Part shown: positions 21,980 to 32,948 of the stretch, one piece after another
Layout: each line of letters starts with the position of its first letter
Numbering within the stretch: position 1 is the stretch's first letter
From: Clusia tigrina
Lineage: Eukaryota; Arthropoda; Insecta; Diptera; Clusiidae
Assembly (NCBI GenBank): GCA_920105625.2
Contig: CAKKTE020000278.1
Span: 248,001-312,000 of the forward strand
Reading direction: 5' to 3'
DNA length: 64,000 nucleotides
Position numbers and translations under genes: made by a program
Notes under the pieces: generated by a model
The model's input: the letters and a program-made list of their open reading frames with translations, nothing else
What the model was told of the DNA's origin: nothing
Database searches by the model: none

Positions 21980-23905
21980 AATTGACCCAGGCTTATTGGC
22001 TCTCGTTCTCTGCGCCATTTTTTACGTTCTTGCAGCATCGTCAAATATTCCGCTCTCCACCTCTTCCAGAAATGCTCAACCATTTTCTGGTGTGCTTTCC
22101 ACAAACTTGCCCCTTACAGGTTTGACTGCTGCTCGTTCACGAATGGTAAGGAAATGATCAATGGCTCCCCTATCAAAAAATGCCCTGGTGTCAAGGCCTG
22201 AATATCTTCCGCATCATTACTCAAAGGTGTCGAAGACCTTGAGTTCAAAATTGCTTCTATCTCTACTAGGAGGATAGATCGCTGCTCTTGTGTTAAAATC
22301 TTTTGCTCAGCAATGTACTTCATTGGATTCACAGCAGCTTCATATATTCCGCCATGATGCAGTGCTGCTGGCATCATCAATATCCATTCTGTCCCCTTGT
22401 TGCTCAAATGCTCAAAAACATCTCTTACTTGCCAGCTCTCTCGTGCTCTTCTCAGCTCTCTTGCCGCCCCTATAAATGATGTACCATTGTCACTGTACAT
22501 TCGCTCATATCTCCCTCTTCTGCAAAGAAAGCGGTCATTGCAAGCAATAAAGTTTATAGAGGTTAAATTAAAAACAATGTCAATACGAATGGCTTTTGTT
22601 TTTAGGCAAACAAATATAGCCACCCAGCACTTACGATCTTTTCAGTCTCTTTGCTCCAAAAGGACCTGCGAAATCAATACCTGTATGTAGAAAAGGCTTA
22701 CCAACTTACACCCTATCGCCTGGCAATTCAGACATCAGCTGATGCTCAAATCTGTGATTATAGCGCGCGCACACCACGCACTTGTGGAGAAAAGCTCTTA
22801 ATTGGCTCCGTAGTTTTGGAATCCAAACTTTTGTGTGATGAATTGCATCGTCACTTGCAAAGCACCATGCCTAGTCATACGATGAACGTGGTCCATTATC
22901 AGCCATGCTGTTCGAGAACCATCCTTCACTACCACCGGATGCATCATCTCATAGGCTTCTTCTAATCTCACCAATCGTCCGCCCACTCTCAATAGGCCCT
23001 TGCTGTCCATTATTGGATTCAATGCACTAATTTTGCTCCCTTCTTGCACCTGCCCTATCTCTCTTAGTTTGTCTATCTCTTGTCTCAAATTTCTCTCCTG
23101 CGCCTGCTTCAGCAGGAATTGCTTCATATTTCTCCTCCACTGTTGGCGCTTGCACTATTCTGTTGTTCTGCCGAGATCTGCGCCTCCTCTTTCTTTGCCT
23201 TGCTCTACGCACAAACCTGATGATGTAGCTCAATATGTTGATGCTCTTCTCTAGACTTCGCGCATAGTCAATCAGCGTCATGCTCTTGCCCCTGCTCGGT
23301 ATAAATATTTGCAAAAACTCACGTGAATATATCACGTCATACGCTCCCAGCTCGTTAAGCCCTTCAGTTGGTTTTTCCGGCTCAAAAATGTTGGCTGGCC
23401 AACTGACTTCTGATTTACGTAACCACTCCACTCCATATAACCAACTAGCTCTCTCGCTGTTAAGCCTCTAGTTAACAAATCTGCTGGATTTTGTTTTGTG
23501 TTTACATAGCGCCAACGCCCAAGCTCTGTGTGAGTCTGTATCTCTGAAACTCTATTTGCTTCATACATCTTCAGCTCACATGGTAGTTTTCTGATCCAGT
23601 GCAGAACAACCTGTGAATCTGTCCACAAGCTGTACTCACATCTTGCCCATTCCATTTCTTTGCTCACGCTGCATAGCAACTGTGCCAGTAATTTGGCTGC
23701 TGACAGTTCAAGCTGTTGTACTGTAATCGTCTTCAAAGGAGCTAGGCGTGCCTTAGACGTCAATAAATTTGGCTCCACTTGCTGGTTGCCATAACCAATT
23801 CGCACAAAAATTACTGCACCATACGCGTTAACCGAAGCGTCCGCAAATCCATGAATCTGGACCTTAGCATCTGTTGTGGTACCAATCCAACTGCTAATTT
23901 TAAAT
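21980..23905 (-). pseudogene. pol: BEL-2 RNase H and integrase
   Basis: RNase H motifs (GFADASVNAYGAV, LELSAAKLLAQL, LWTDSQVVLHWI, NPADLLTRGL) lie at 23,860-23,430. The linker with EKPTEGLNEL and a low-complexity R/K-rich insert follows. The integrase has LRVGGRLVRLEEAY, an H...C-x2-C finger (KCVVCARYNHR) near 22,740, a D in GIDFAGPF, a D in MYSDNGTSFIGA and an E in GGIYEAAV, then IQALTPGHFLIGEPL. All three catalytic residues are readable but lie in different frames (22,623-22,114 is the longest). The gene is dead. Confidence 0.88.
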
Positions 23906-23918
23906 TGCTCTTAATGCC

Positions 23919-24700
23919 CTATCTCTCATACTCTCTCATGAATTCAACGTATAGCTCTCTCAGCTCTGAGTCTTTCTCTAATTTCCGCTCCAAGTACATA
24001 AACCTGCGCAATGCTATTGCTCTTGAAGTGCCTAAACCTTGCACCGTCTCTTTCACTGGAATTGTCACAATAAAACGCCCTGTTTCATCTCTAGTATAAG
24101 CCTCCATAAAATTTTGCTCCACTTCCTGCTCCTCATCTCTCTCACAGGGTTGTGCCCCGAAAATGACTTGCCCAAACATGCTCTCATATATGGCAATGCC
24201 TTGCACCTTATTTGGCATTATCGCCCTAATGGCTCTGGCGACCATATTGGCTCCTAACAATAGCTCGACTGGTCTCGCCTTCCAAAACTCAGGATCTGCC
24301 CATAAACCCTCAGTCTTAAGATGCAAGGGTATCTCCACTGAATCTCTTGCAATACTGGGCATTAGTTACATTCTCTTGGTAGCACCCAAAACTCTGTCTC
24401 TAAATAATCGTTTTCGCTCTTCATAAGGTAACAGGACACCTTGGCACTCAAACAGTGCTTTATGTTAAATGATTTACCTTATATTCCTATCATTTTGCTG
24501 CTCTGTGATCGTACTGGCAACTGGTACTTTCGCCGGAATTCGGCACTCATTAAATTTGGCTGCGCTCCAGTGTCCATAAGTGCTCACACTAGCCCATATA
24601 GCATTCCTGCAATCTCGACACGCACCATAACTCTTTTTGACAAGGCCTCTTGCATCTCTAAATTACATTGAAAAGACTTATAGTAAGTTGCACAGTTAGG
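23919..24700 (-). pseudogene. BEL-2 protease and pre-RT region
   Basis: A broken segment near 24,590-24,540 reads DTGAQPNLMSAEF, the active-site region of a retroviral-type aspartic protease. After a frame change, 24,362-23,919 has DPEFWKARPVELLLGAN, the standard BEL block that follows the protease, then GRFIVTIP and LGTSRAIALRRFMYLERKL, the block just before RT. The frame then runs straight into RNase H sequence after a stop near 23,910. The whole RT palm with its YVDD box has been deleted. Confidence 0.8.
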
Positions 24701-24839
24701 AATTTCTCGCTCTTTTTTTGTTTTTAATGCTCTACTATGTTTTTTAGATTGTAAGTTTAAAAAGCTCTTCAAACTAGCACATCGTCCAGGCTCTGCTATC
24801 CTTGCGCGCTTTGCAAGGTTGCTGTACCGTCAGTTGCTC

Positions 24840-26214
24840 TTAACCTTCGGCATTATTGTCGCGGCGGCTCCCCGCTTTGGCTGCTGTGCCACCAACACCT
24901 GCTGCTGTGGCTCCATTTTTGCACTTAGCACGCTATTGTGCTTCTGCACCCCTGGGCACCGCATAAATGGCCCCGCAAAGCACTCCGACGAAGTATACCC
25001 CTTCCTCAGCAGATGTGGCACAGGTTGCGTTTGCCAACTAGCTCTTGCCTAGCTCTCAAATTGAGTGACACGAAGTCTGCACACTGCGTGATCTGCGCTG
25101 CATATCTCGCACAGCTTTTCTTGGCTTGCTCGTATCGGTGCTGCTCCTGTTGCACTCACACCGAGGCCCATTCTCTCCCTGCTCTTGGGTACTGCGCCCG
25201 TTGCTCGATTGCGCCCGTGCTCCAATTGATGAGCTCGCCTCGCTTCCCGTGCTGGTAGAGCAGAGGCCTGCTCCCCCAGGAAGGCATACCGGATACTTGC
25301 GTTCATATATTTGGTTGAGCCGCTCCCACGCTTCATTGTACCCGTTGTCAGTGTGCTCCCAATCACCCAACGTGCGCGAGTTACGATGTTGAAATGAAAG
25401 AACCTTTCCACTTCACAATCAGTTTTATATTGAACAAATTATTTTAAAGTACACGTATTTATATCATAAAATATGCTTATTCTAAAGAAATGAATTTCAT
25501 GAATTTACATTGAATTTTAGTTGGATGATTATTGAGAATTTAAATTGATGATTTTACAAAGAATTTTATGCTGGATTATTTTAAAGTGAATTTCAATCTA
25601 ATGTTTTTAATGGGAATATAAATTGGATGATTTTACAGAGAATTTGATGTTGGTTGATTTTAAGGTGAATTTGATGTAGCTGCTGCTGTTGGTATTGATA
25701 TTGTTGTTGTTGTTAGTGCGGATGTAACTCGTGCTGCCTGACTTTTTCAAATATGAGAATTTGTAAGAGGCCGCTATTTGCTCATTGCTATGTAACGCAG
25801 CGGTGAACCAATCGCGAAAACCGTGCCACTTGGTCACGCTGCCGTCAAATTCCCCCTAAGTGTTCTGGAGGTCATGCTGCTGGAACAACATGGTCAGCTG
25901 CACTGAGATCGGCTCCTTTCCACTCTGCTCTGCGCTCCTTGCTGGGCCCACTTGTTCAGTTTTACCCTTCAGAGCACCGCTCGCTCCGAAGTACCGCCGC
26001 TCTGCTCGCTCCATCGATCTGTTTAGATCGGCGCTCCCGTCGCGCTTCGCTCGGGATGCCTACTCCTCATGGAGTTAGCACCCCACTGTTGCTCCAAACG
26101 ATTCAAACGCACCTTGGCTTCATCAAGCCCTACTCGCCCAAACTCGTCAGCTTTGGCGTGCTCTGCTGCTCTTCGGATGGCTTTGTAGGCCGACTGGTGT
26201 TGCCCGTAGCTCAT
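24840..26214 (-). pseudogene. gag: BEL-2 gag
   Basis: The likely start is the ATG at 26,214 (SYGQHQSAYKAIRRAAEHAKADEFGR), a helical BEL gag N-terminus. Further minus frames at 25,837-25,607, 25,411-25,049 and 25,370-25,056 carry pieces with GDWEHTDNGYNEAWERLNQIYERKYPV, which matches the capsid stretch AWESLQDRYSN of BEL gag, and later Cys clusters (KLCEICSADHAVCRL; CPGVQKHNS). The order fits gag, but four or more frame changes and poly-N runs break it. No intact start-to-stop frame exists. Confidence 0.7.
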
Positions 26215-26330
26215 CTTGTCGTTGCTCTGTTATTTTTCTCTGTTACTGTTGCTCTGTTGGTGTTGAAAAGAAGAAAAATAAACTAATTTTGATAGAAGAT
26301 ATGTGTTTCCTCCTTGTTCCTTCTGCGGCC

Positions 26331-27900
26331 GTGCCAGCACTGCATATTTGTGTTAAAATTTTTGAGTCGAATAACCGCACTGGTTTATTCACCCACTTAG
26401 CTCACAATCTCAGCACTGAAGCACGCTCTTATTTAATTTCCTGAGCGGAATAACCACATTAGTTGAATCGCTCATTAGCACGAAATTATTTGCACCAATG
26501 CTCGCTCTTATATAATTTTTTGAGCCGAATAACCACATTGGTTAATTCGCTCTCTAGCACAAAATATTTTGCACCAATGCTCGCTCAAATTTAAAATTTT
26601 GAGTCGAATAACCGCATTGGTTTATTCGCTCATTTGCACATAATTTTTGGTCGCTCGTAACTAAGTTTTGAGACGAATAACCGCACTGGTCTATTCGCTC
26701 ATTTGCACATAATTTTCGCTCGCTCATATTTAAATTTTGAGACGAATAACCGCACTGGTCTTTTCGCTCATTTGCACATAATTTTCGCTCGCTCGTAACT
26801 AAATTTTGAGACGAATAACCGCACTGGTCTATTCGCTCATTTGCACATAATTTTCGCTCGCTCGTAACTAAATTTTGAGACGAATAACCGCACTGGTCTA
26901 TTCTCTCATTTGCACCTAATTGTCGCTCGCTCATATTTAATTTTTGAGACGAATAACCGCATTGGTTTAATCCCTCATTTCCACAAAACTTTCAGCACCA
27001 ATCACGCGCACACGCAGAGACGCCTCTCTGTCGGCCGCCAGGAAGGCGCCATTGCGCAGCATACTTCGCATCTCTATGGCTGCGTCGCATAGTGCTTGCC
27101 TGCGCATATTCTCTGCACAAAACTCGCACTGTGTCTGCTGCGCACATTACACTCAGCCCTAAATTATTTTAGCTTTCATGATTATATATATTTTTTTTTT
27201 GCTCAAGCCCAATGCACTGTACCAATTTGTCGTCTGTGCTTTGAGTACATACGTCCTTGGTTTACTATTTTTTTTTTTTTTTAGCATTGCAGTGTTGGTT
27301 CTGCTCCTATTACTGTGGACTGTATTTTACCTTATTATTATATTGTTCTATAATTTATTTCTTTCTTTGAATTTAGTCTATTTCTTTCTGTACCTGCCTG
27401 TGCTCTCTTCGCTCTGCTCACATACCATATTATATGTTCCGAATGCATATTGCGCATTCAGCAATTGATGCTGCTCTAGCGCGTTGCGCTTGCTCTCTTT
27501 TTCCTTCCCGCAGGCACAACGGAACAAAGGAATTCAAAGGAAAGAAATATCTATTACCAAACCTGCCATTACACAATCGCACATACATACATACATACAT
27601 GCATATACGATCTGCGTTTACATAGAGTCTGGCGTAGTTTCATAGGAACTCTTAAAATAAAGGCGCAATTAAGTTTTGCACTTAATATGGATATGTATGT
27701 ATATAGCTACTTAGTACTACAAACATACGCATGTACGAGTATATGCGATCTGCTTTTACATAGCTCTGACGTTATCTCAAATGAATGCCTAAATTAAAGG
27801 CGCAATTTCATTTTGCCCGTAACTACTTACAGCGCTACATAATAATGTAAGTCCATGTACATATTTACGTGCATCGCACCATACTTGCTCTATTGCATAG
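26331..27900 (-). repeat. Probable BEL-2 5' LTR (interrupted by gypsy insertion)
   Basis: On the minus strand a primer-site-like TGGCACGGCCGCAGAAGG (about 26,328-26,311) precedes the gag leader. Everything upstream to 27,900, then 40,611-40,748 after the gypsy element, is non-coding with repeats, as expected for a long LTR. Near 27,590-27,830 two diverged 130-bp units share CATAGCTCTGACG-like and AAAGGCGCAATT blocks. A pyrimidine-rich stretch fills 27,170-27,420. Confidence 0.45.
26365..27015. repeat. Nine tandem repeats, 79-bp then 69-bp period
   Basis: The motif AGACGAATAACCGCACTGGT starts (with variants) at 26,365, 26,444, 26,523, 26,602, 26,671, 26,740, 26,809, 26,878 and 26,947. The first three intervals are 79 bp, the rest exactly 69 bp. 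Since 69 is divisible by three, the minus strand has an open frame (26,934-26,554) of 23-residue repeats (CANERIDQCGYSSQNLVTSE), which is probably a by-product of the period. Confidence 0.92.
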
Positions 27901-28375
27901 TGTTGTGAGTTAGAATCAAGCTACTTACGCGTAGTTGACTCACAGCACCGGCTCTTATTAAATTCATTAAGAACGCACATATTTTTAGGGTGCGAATATT
28001 GTAAATGAATAGTGATTATTCATTAATTATGATGTAAACTTTTAGGGTGTCACAGTTCTGCAGTCAAGCTGACGAGGGGCATTTAGAATGCACCGACGAC
28101 ACTTTTACTTGCAGTAGGTCAGTGGGCTTGAGCCACTGACACCAAATAACAATTGCGTAACTGGAACACCAGAAAAGTGAAGACGTAGACTGTAATGTTT
28201 ATTTGTAAATAGTATATAAGAACTAGCATTTTAAGAATAAAGCTCTCTTGTGTTTTAAAACTGAAAAGTGAAAGTGTTTGTACTCTACGTTAGGGTTCTT
28301 GATTTTACAGCCACGCGCCTGAAAACGGCGACAGGACGTCTCTCTCGCCGACAAGCAGACACGAGGACCCCAACA
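27901..28375 (+). repeat. Gypsy element 5' LTR
   Basis: 475 bp, TGTTG...CAACA. A TATA-like TATATAAG (28,213-28,220) and AATAAA (28,236-28,241) mark the promoter and polyadenylation regions. It starts directly after the ATAG target duplication. Confidence 0.97.
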
Positions 28376-28378
28376 TTT

Positions 28379-28394
28379 TGGCGCAGCCGGTAGG
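28379..28394 (+). promoter_or_regulatory. Primer-binding site (tRNA-Ser-like)
   Basis: TGGCGCAGCCGGTAGG lies three bases after the LTR. It resembles the tRNA-Ser primer site of 17.6/297-type insect elements with one or two changes; the tRNA assignment is inferred. Confidence 0.75.
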
Positions 28395-29461
28395 ATCCAA
28401 CGTCGAGTGCCAGGAAAAGAGCACTCCTACGCGGGAATCCACCAACAGGAAACCATCAGGATAACCATACCAAAGGAGTTCAATGGAGGGTAAAAAAATG
28501 GTGAGTATGCTTATAGTAGGACATTCTAGTATCTAAGTGAATTTTGTCGACGATTCTTCGCTGACCGTGTGGGCGCTTTTGCGCCGGTCATGCAGAAGAA
28601 GCAGCATTGGGGCTGATTAGCCGCTGCGGTTAGGTGACAATAGGTCGATTCAAAAGAAAACTTTCTACTTACGGTCAGGTTGTATAGGGTTGTTCCACTG
28701 AGATTAGGCTCATACTTTTTAATACATTTTGTTTCAGCATTCTCGGGGAATGTGGGACGTGTCTGTTTATTCACGGATTTTGCGTTATTGAATTGCGAAC
28801 TTGTGTATACCGGTTGGTTTGGTTCGGAAAGAACGTGCCACGGTTCGTACGGTTATGATAGGGGATTTGTGTTTGTTTGTCGGCAGGGACATTTATACGA
28901 TTCAATTTATATTGTTTTGAAATCAAAATAAAGATTGATTTAAATATTTGGCATTTTGAGTTTAGGGTATTAGGTGAAGAGGTGCAGACAACACGTGTTG
29001 TTGCATCAAAGTTTTTGAAGTTCGGAAACTACGATTTGCGTAGCAATGTTGAAGAAAACATTTAAATGCTATTATTATGTGGCGCATACGTTATGGGTTT
29101 ATTTTTAAATACGGATTCAAACTTCCGGGAATGAATCAAGACACTTTTGCCGGTAAATTAAATTTCGGTTTTTACAAACATATGGCCTTTTCTATGGATT
29201 TTTGGGAGTTTTAAAGATGGTGAGTGGAAAACAAGGGTATTTGTGAAGAAGTCAAGGACCAATTTGCTTTGATGGAAGGACTTAATGGACGCCGGTAGAC
29301 AGCGGAACTTTATGATGGAAAACAAGTATAGCAGAATATGTGTATAAAGATAGAATTTACGGTGGAATGTTTTTTTTTAAATAACTCTGTTTTGAATCAT
29401 TAAGTAAGATCGAATAAAATATTGTAACAAGTTTTAACAAATATTGGATTTTTATTTGTAA
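28395..29461 (+). other. Long 5' leader of the gypsy element
   Basis: The leader has no long ORF. A mini-ORF starts with ATG at 28,483 and reads MEGKKM up to 28,500, where a strong 5' splice site (ATG/GTGAGT) follows on a codon boundary. This could be the donor for a spliced env mRNA, as in other insect env-bearing elements. The rest is AT-rich. Confidence 0.5.
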
Positions 29462-31828
29462 TTGGGATACGACATCTGTTCTGGCATTTGGGATATGACG
29501 AAGGAAGCGCAAGGATTACTGCTGAGACAGGAACAAATTGGCGAAACGATTGAAAAGCTGGTCCGTAACTTTAAGAAAGACGGCAAGTTACGTAAGGACA
29601 ACGTGTATTATCGCAAGCGAATAACACAGTTGCAAGATCTGGGGAGAGAGTTCAACAATAATCACGGACTGTTGTTGCCTCACGCAGTTGAGTACGGCAA
29701 GGGAAAATATTTTGCGGAAAAATACGCAGACTACATAAATAGTCTGGTCAACGAATGGGCAGATACATTTAGTTCTGAATTAGAAGGACTAGGGCAACAA
29801 ACAGTGAGTTTGGTTTCGCCAGACGAGGAAGTAAGGAACAGATTAAAATCAATACAGTCAGAGGTGAAACTGTTTACTGGGAAAATAGTTGACCAGTTCG
29901 AAGCGAGTACAAGCAGGGAAGAAGCTCAGGAATTGTGGAAGCAGGCGAATGCCGGAGGAGCTGTGTCACCATTAGAAGTAGCGGATCAAGCCTTTACGGC
30001 AATCCAAAGAAGAACAGAAGAAAAGTTATTCAGTTTTCATAAGAAAACAGAAGATTTGAGAGCACAAAAAGAGTATCTTGAGAAAAAGGTAAAGGAACTT
30101 TCTCAGAGATTGACGGAAACAGAGGAAGCAGCAACGCTGTTGGAAAAGGAGTGTGCAGGATTGAAAAGAGGACGGGCGACCAATAGCAACCCACATAGAA
30201 AGGAGAGATCAAAATCAGCATCGGCTGGATTTACACAGACAGTGTTGACATTGCCTCCTGAAGTTCGCTGGCCGGAGTATTTAACTCCGGAAGGGATAGG
30301 TCGTGTGGTAAAGCCTAGATTAGTATTGACTGGAGAAAGTGAAGCGGGATTTTTATTTGACGCATCGGAAATCGGTGTCGAGCCATTTACTCCAGAACGT
30401 CCGGTAACTAATAAAAATAAGGGATATACGCCAAAAGAGCCAGAAGCAGTAACGGTACAGGACAGGCCCAATACTGTGGACAGTATTTCGCCTGTACGAA
30501 CAAACGATCGAAGACTAATTCGTTTGAGTCCGTCATTGGTCAATTACCTCTCAGATCCGGGAGAAGTGAATCTAGGAACGACCCACAAAGATAGCGCTCA
30601 AGTTTTACCGGTCATAAGTAAAACAAAAATACGTAAAATGGGTATAGAGGAGATTTCAAAGACCGTGTCCAGGCTAGTACCTGTGTTTACTGGTGCTGCT
30701 TCAGAAGATTTAAGGTCCGAACTCAGTAGGTTCATTCAAGGTTGTGAACTTGCAAACCGAAGCATAGGCCCCGATGAGTTGCAGGACTTCTTTGACTGTG
30801 TTAAGCAAAGGTTATTTGGAGATGCGTAGAACCTTGTGCTGCCAAAACAATTCGCCAGTGTGAATGAACTTTACGGCCTTCTGAAGAGAACTTATCTAAA
30901 GGAGAGAACTCTGGAAGACATATCCCAGGAGATTAGAATCGGGAAACAACTGGCAGGGGAAGACATACGCGCCTTTGCCAGGCGTTTGGAGTCACTTCGG
31001 ATGATGGCCCAAGAAGTAATCAAGAATAAGTACGATGGCGTTGGTGATACCGCGTTATTATGCGAAGTTGACAAGTCGGTGTTAACGACTTTCGTAGTGG
31101 GGCTCCGCAACTCCGCTCTAAAAATTCATATGCTGAATAGCAAAACAGGAAATCTGGAGGAGTTGGTAGAAGAAGCAATTAGAGCACAAGTCCTTCTGGA
31201 ACGGAGTACGGCCGGATTGGGGGAGATACATATGTTTGAAAACAGACAGGACAATTTAACTGCCGCTGTCATGGATAGAGAAGGAAATAATTTCGTCCCA
31301 AACGAGTACAGAGGGGCATATAATCCCGGTGTCTCCGACAGCAGAGCCGCGTGTCAGAGAAATCCGCACAGGGAGGTTGTACAGAGGGCTCCCAAATGTT
31401 CGTTCTGCCACAAGCCAGGTCATACAAGGGGTGAATGTATTACACGCAAGAATACGCCCTATTGTATGAAGTGCCAAACATATGGTCATGAGGCAAGTAG
31501 ACAGTGCCAAATAGACATTAAATGGGATTGAAATGAAAGGCAGCCAGGTATGAGGCGCCCGGATCCACCCTTAAGGGACAGCAGGGGCAGTAGTCCTCGA
31601 GTCAATTCAACGGAAGGGAACAACCAAGGAAGAAATCCTTTCAACACGGGGAATGGTCAGCAGCGACCAAACTGGGATACTAGAGGAGGACAAAGGTTAG
31701 GCAACACCCAACAGGGGTTGAAATGCTTCTCATATGGACGGATGGGGCATCGTGCTGCGGAATGCAGGGATAGACAGTTCCAACAGAGGAACCAGGGAAA
31801 CTTCCAGCGGCCCAGTCGAGGCCAGTAG
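29462..31828 (+). pseudogene. gag: Gypsy element gag
   Basis: One reading frame runs from 29,462 to 31,828 with two in-frame stops: TAG at 30,827-30,829 and TGA at 31,529-31,531. The start may be the ATG at 29,495 (TKEAQGLLLRQEQIGETIEKL). In order it has a basic helical N-terminus, a coiled-coil-like stretch (about residues 170-230), a serine/proline-rich linker, a capsid-like part (QFASVNELYGLLKRTYLKE...FARRLESLRMMAQE), then zinc knuckles CSFCHKPGHTRGEC and CMKCQTYGHEASRQC and a third with its second Cys replaced (CFSYGRMGHRAAEC). Gag forms the particle and binds RNA. The TGA could be the natural end of an ancestral frame, but the coding character continues after it. Confidence 0.85.
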
Positions 31829-31958
31829 ACTAGAAAGCCAAAAGAAAGGAAGCAACAGTTAGGCCGAAGGTACGTGTGACTGGTAATGTAGGAAGTACAG
31901 TCCAGGAAAAGGAGGAGCAAGAGGCTCTCCAATACCACGTACCAAGTAACTAAGCACA

Positions 31959-32948
31959 ATGGTTCAAATTACGGAGGAGCAAGAGTCTCTCCGGGGGAAA
32001 ATTTTTGATTGCGTATTGATTTGGGTAACTGTGATGATTCTAGCACTTAGATTAAGTTTTAATAAGATTAGAGAGTATAGGCCAATCGCCGCGTACGTGG
32101 TACGAGGATGTATAGTTAAGGTATTAGCGGTAATTTTGAGGGAGTATAGGGTTGTAAGGCATAACTGTGGTGCATGGAGGAGAAAATTGGAAGAGCTAGG
32201 AAGTAGATACGCGTCCATTTTGGAGTCAAAAGGGCGTTGTTTCGTTGTGAGCAGGGTAGGAGATGCTTTCATCGAGATACCCTGCAAGGAGGCAGCTACT
32301 GGAAAGCTAGTGCTTTTGGTAGATTCAGGGGCGGATACTAGCCTCGTAAAATCTAGTCTTTTACGGAAAGGGCTAGTTATTAACCCAAAAGATGTAAGAA
32401 CGCTTAATGGAGCGTTCGGAAGTTGCATCAGAACACTGGGGTCACTTAAAGTAGGGCACAGTAAAGTTAAGGAAATAAGTTTTAGAGTGCACGCAGTTGA
32501 ATTGGATAGGGAAGGTATCCCGGCCGATGGGATAGTTGGCCGCGATAATCTCTGGGGCCGCACCATACTTGATGCGCTAGAGAAACAGTTATCATTTTAT
32601 GATGATAATAAGAATAGAATCCTTACTCTCCCATTAAAGTCATGGCAGGAAGGAACCGTGAATAGGGTTAAGAATTGTATAGAGGTAGTGAACGCAAGGT
32701 CAACCAGAGTAGTTTCTATTCGTGTAAACACGAAACTTAGGACTGTTGTTTTGCACAAGCAGCAGCTAGCGGACGGCGTATATATGGGAGAGACCATAAC
32801 GCACGTTAATAAGGGTAAAGTGTACGCTTGTGTACTAAATGCGTCAGGAGAGGACTACTATATGGATAAGGATTTTAGCCTTAGTGCACTAGTTTTGATA
32901 GTTTTAAGGAACCGAATTATGGAACGGTTAATCAGATTAAGCAGGTAG
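31959..32948 (+). pseudogene. pol: Gypsy element protease region of pol
   Basis: This frame lies in a different register from gag, as usual for gypsy pol. It carries the aspartic protease active site LLVDSGADTSLVKSSLL (near 32,310-32,360) and the flap/C-terminal GIVGRDNLWG block. The N-terminal hydrophobic part (residues 8-60) is not typical and may be leader or readthrough. Its last residues stop at 32,948, but the natural continuation to RT (EPNYGTVNQIKQVDI) is in the next frame, so a one-base indel near 32,895 splits protease from RT. Confidence 0.85.

Larger units (their letters stand above)
21917..26330 (-). mobile_element. BEL/Pao retrotransposon, second family (BEL-2)
   Basis: The minus strand holds, in order, gag start (26,214), zinc-knuckle pieces, protease, a pre-RT block, RNase H and integrase, ending near 21,980. 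Reverse transcriptase is missing. Probable LTR sequence flanks both sides (26,331-27,900 with 40,611-40,748; and 21,816-21,916). It is more GC-rich and clearly different from the A/B family. Every gene has frame breaks. Confidence 0.85.

Noticed and set aside
25049..25411. Overlapping plus- and minus-strand ORFs of 88-120 aa as cellular genes
   Set aside because: The minus frames are BEL-2 gag pieces; the plus frames are shadows in GC-rich coding DNA.
26554..26934. 126-aa repetitive ORF as a repeat protein gene
   Set aside because: It follows from the 69-bp period of a tandem array within a probable LTR; three of the nine units have a 79-bp period that breaks the frame.
26365..27015. CRISPR-like array
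   Set aside because: Contiguous tandem units without unique spacers, in an animal genome.
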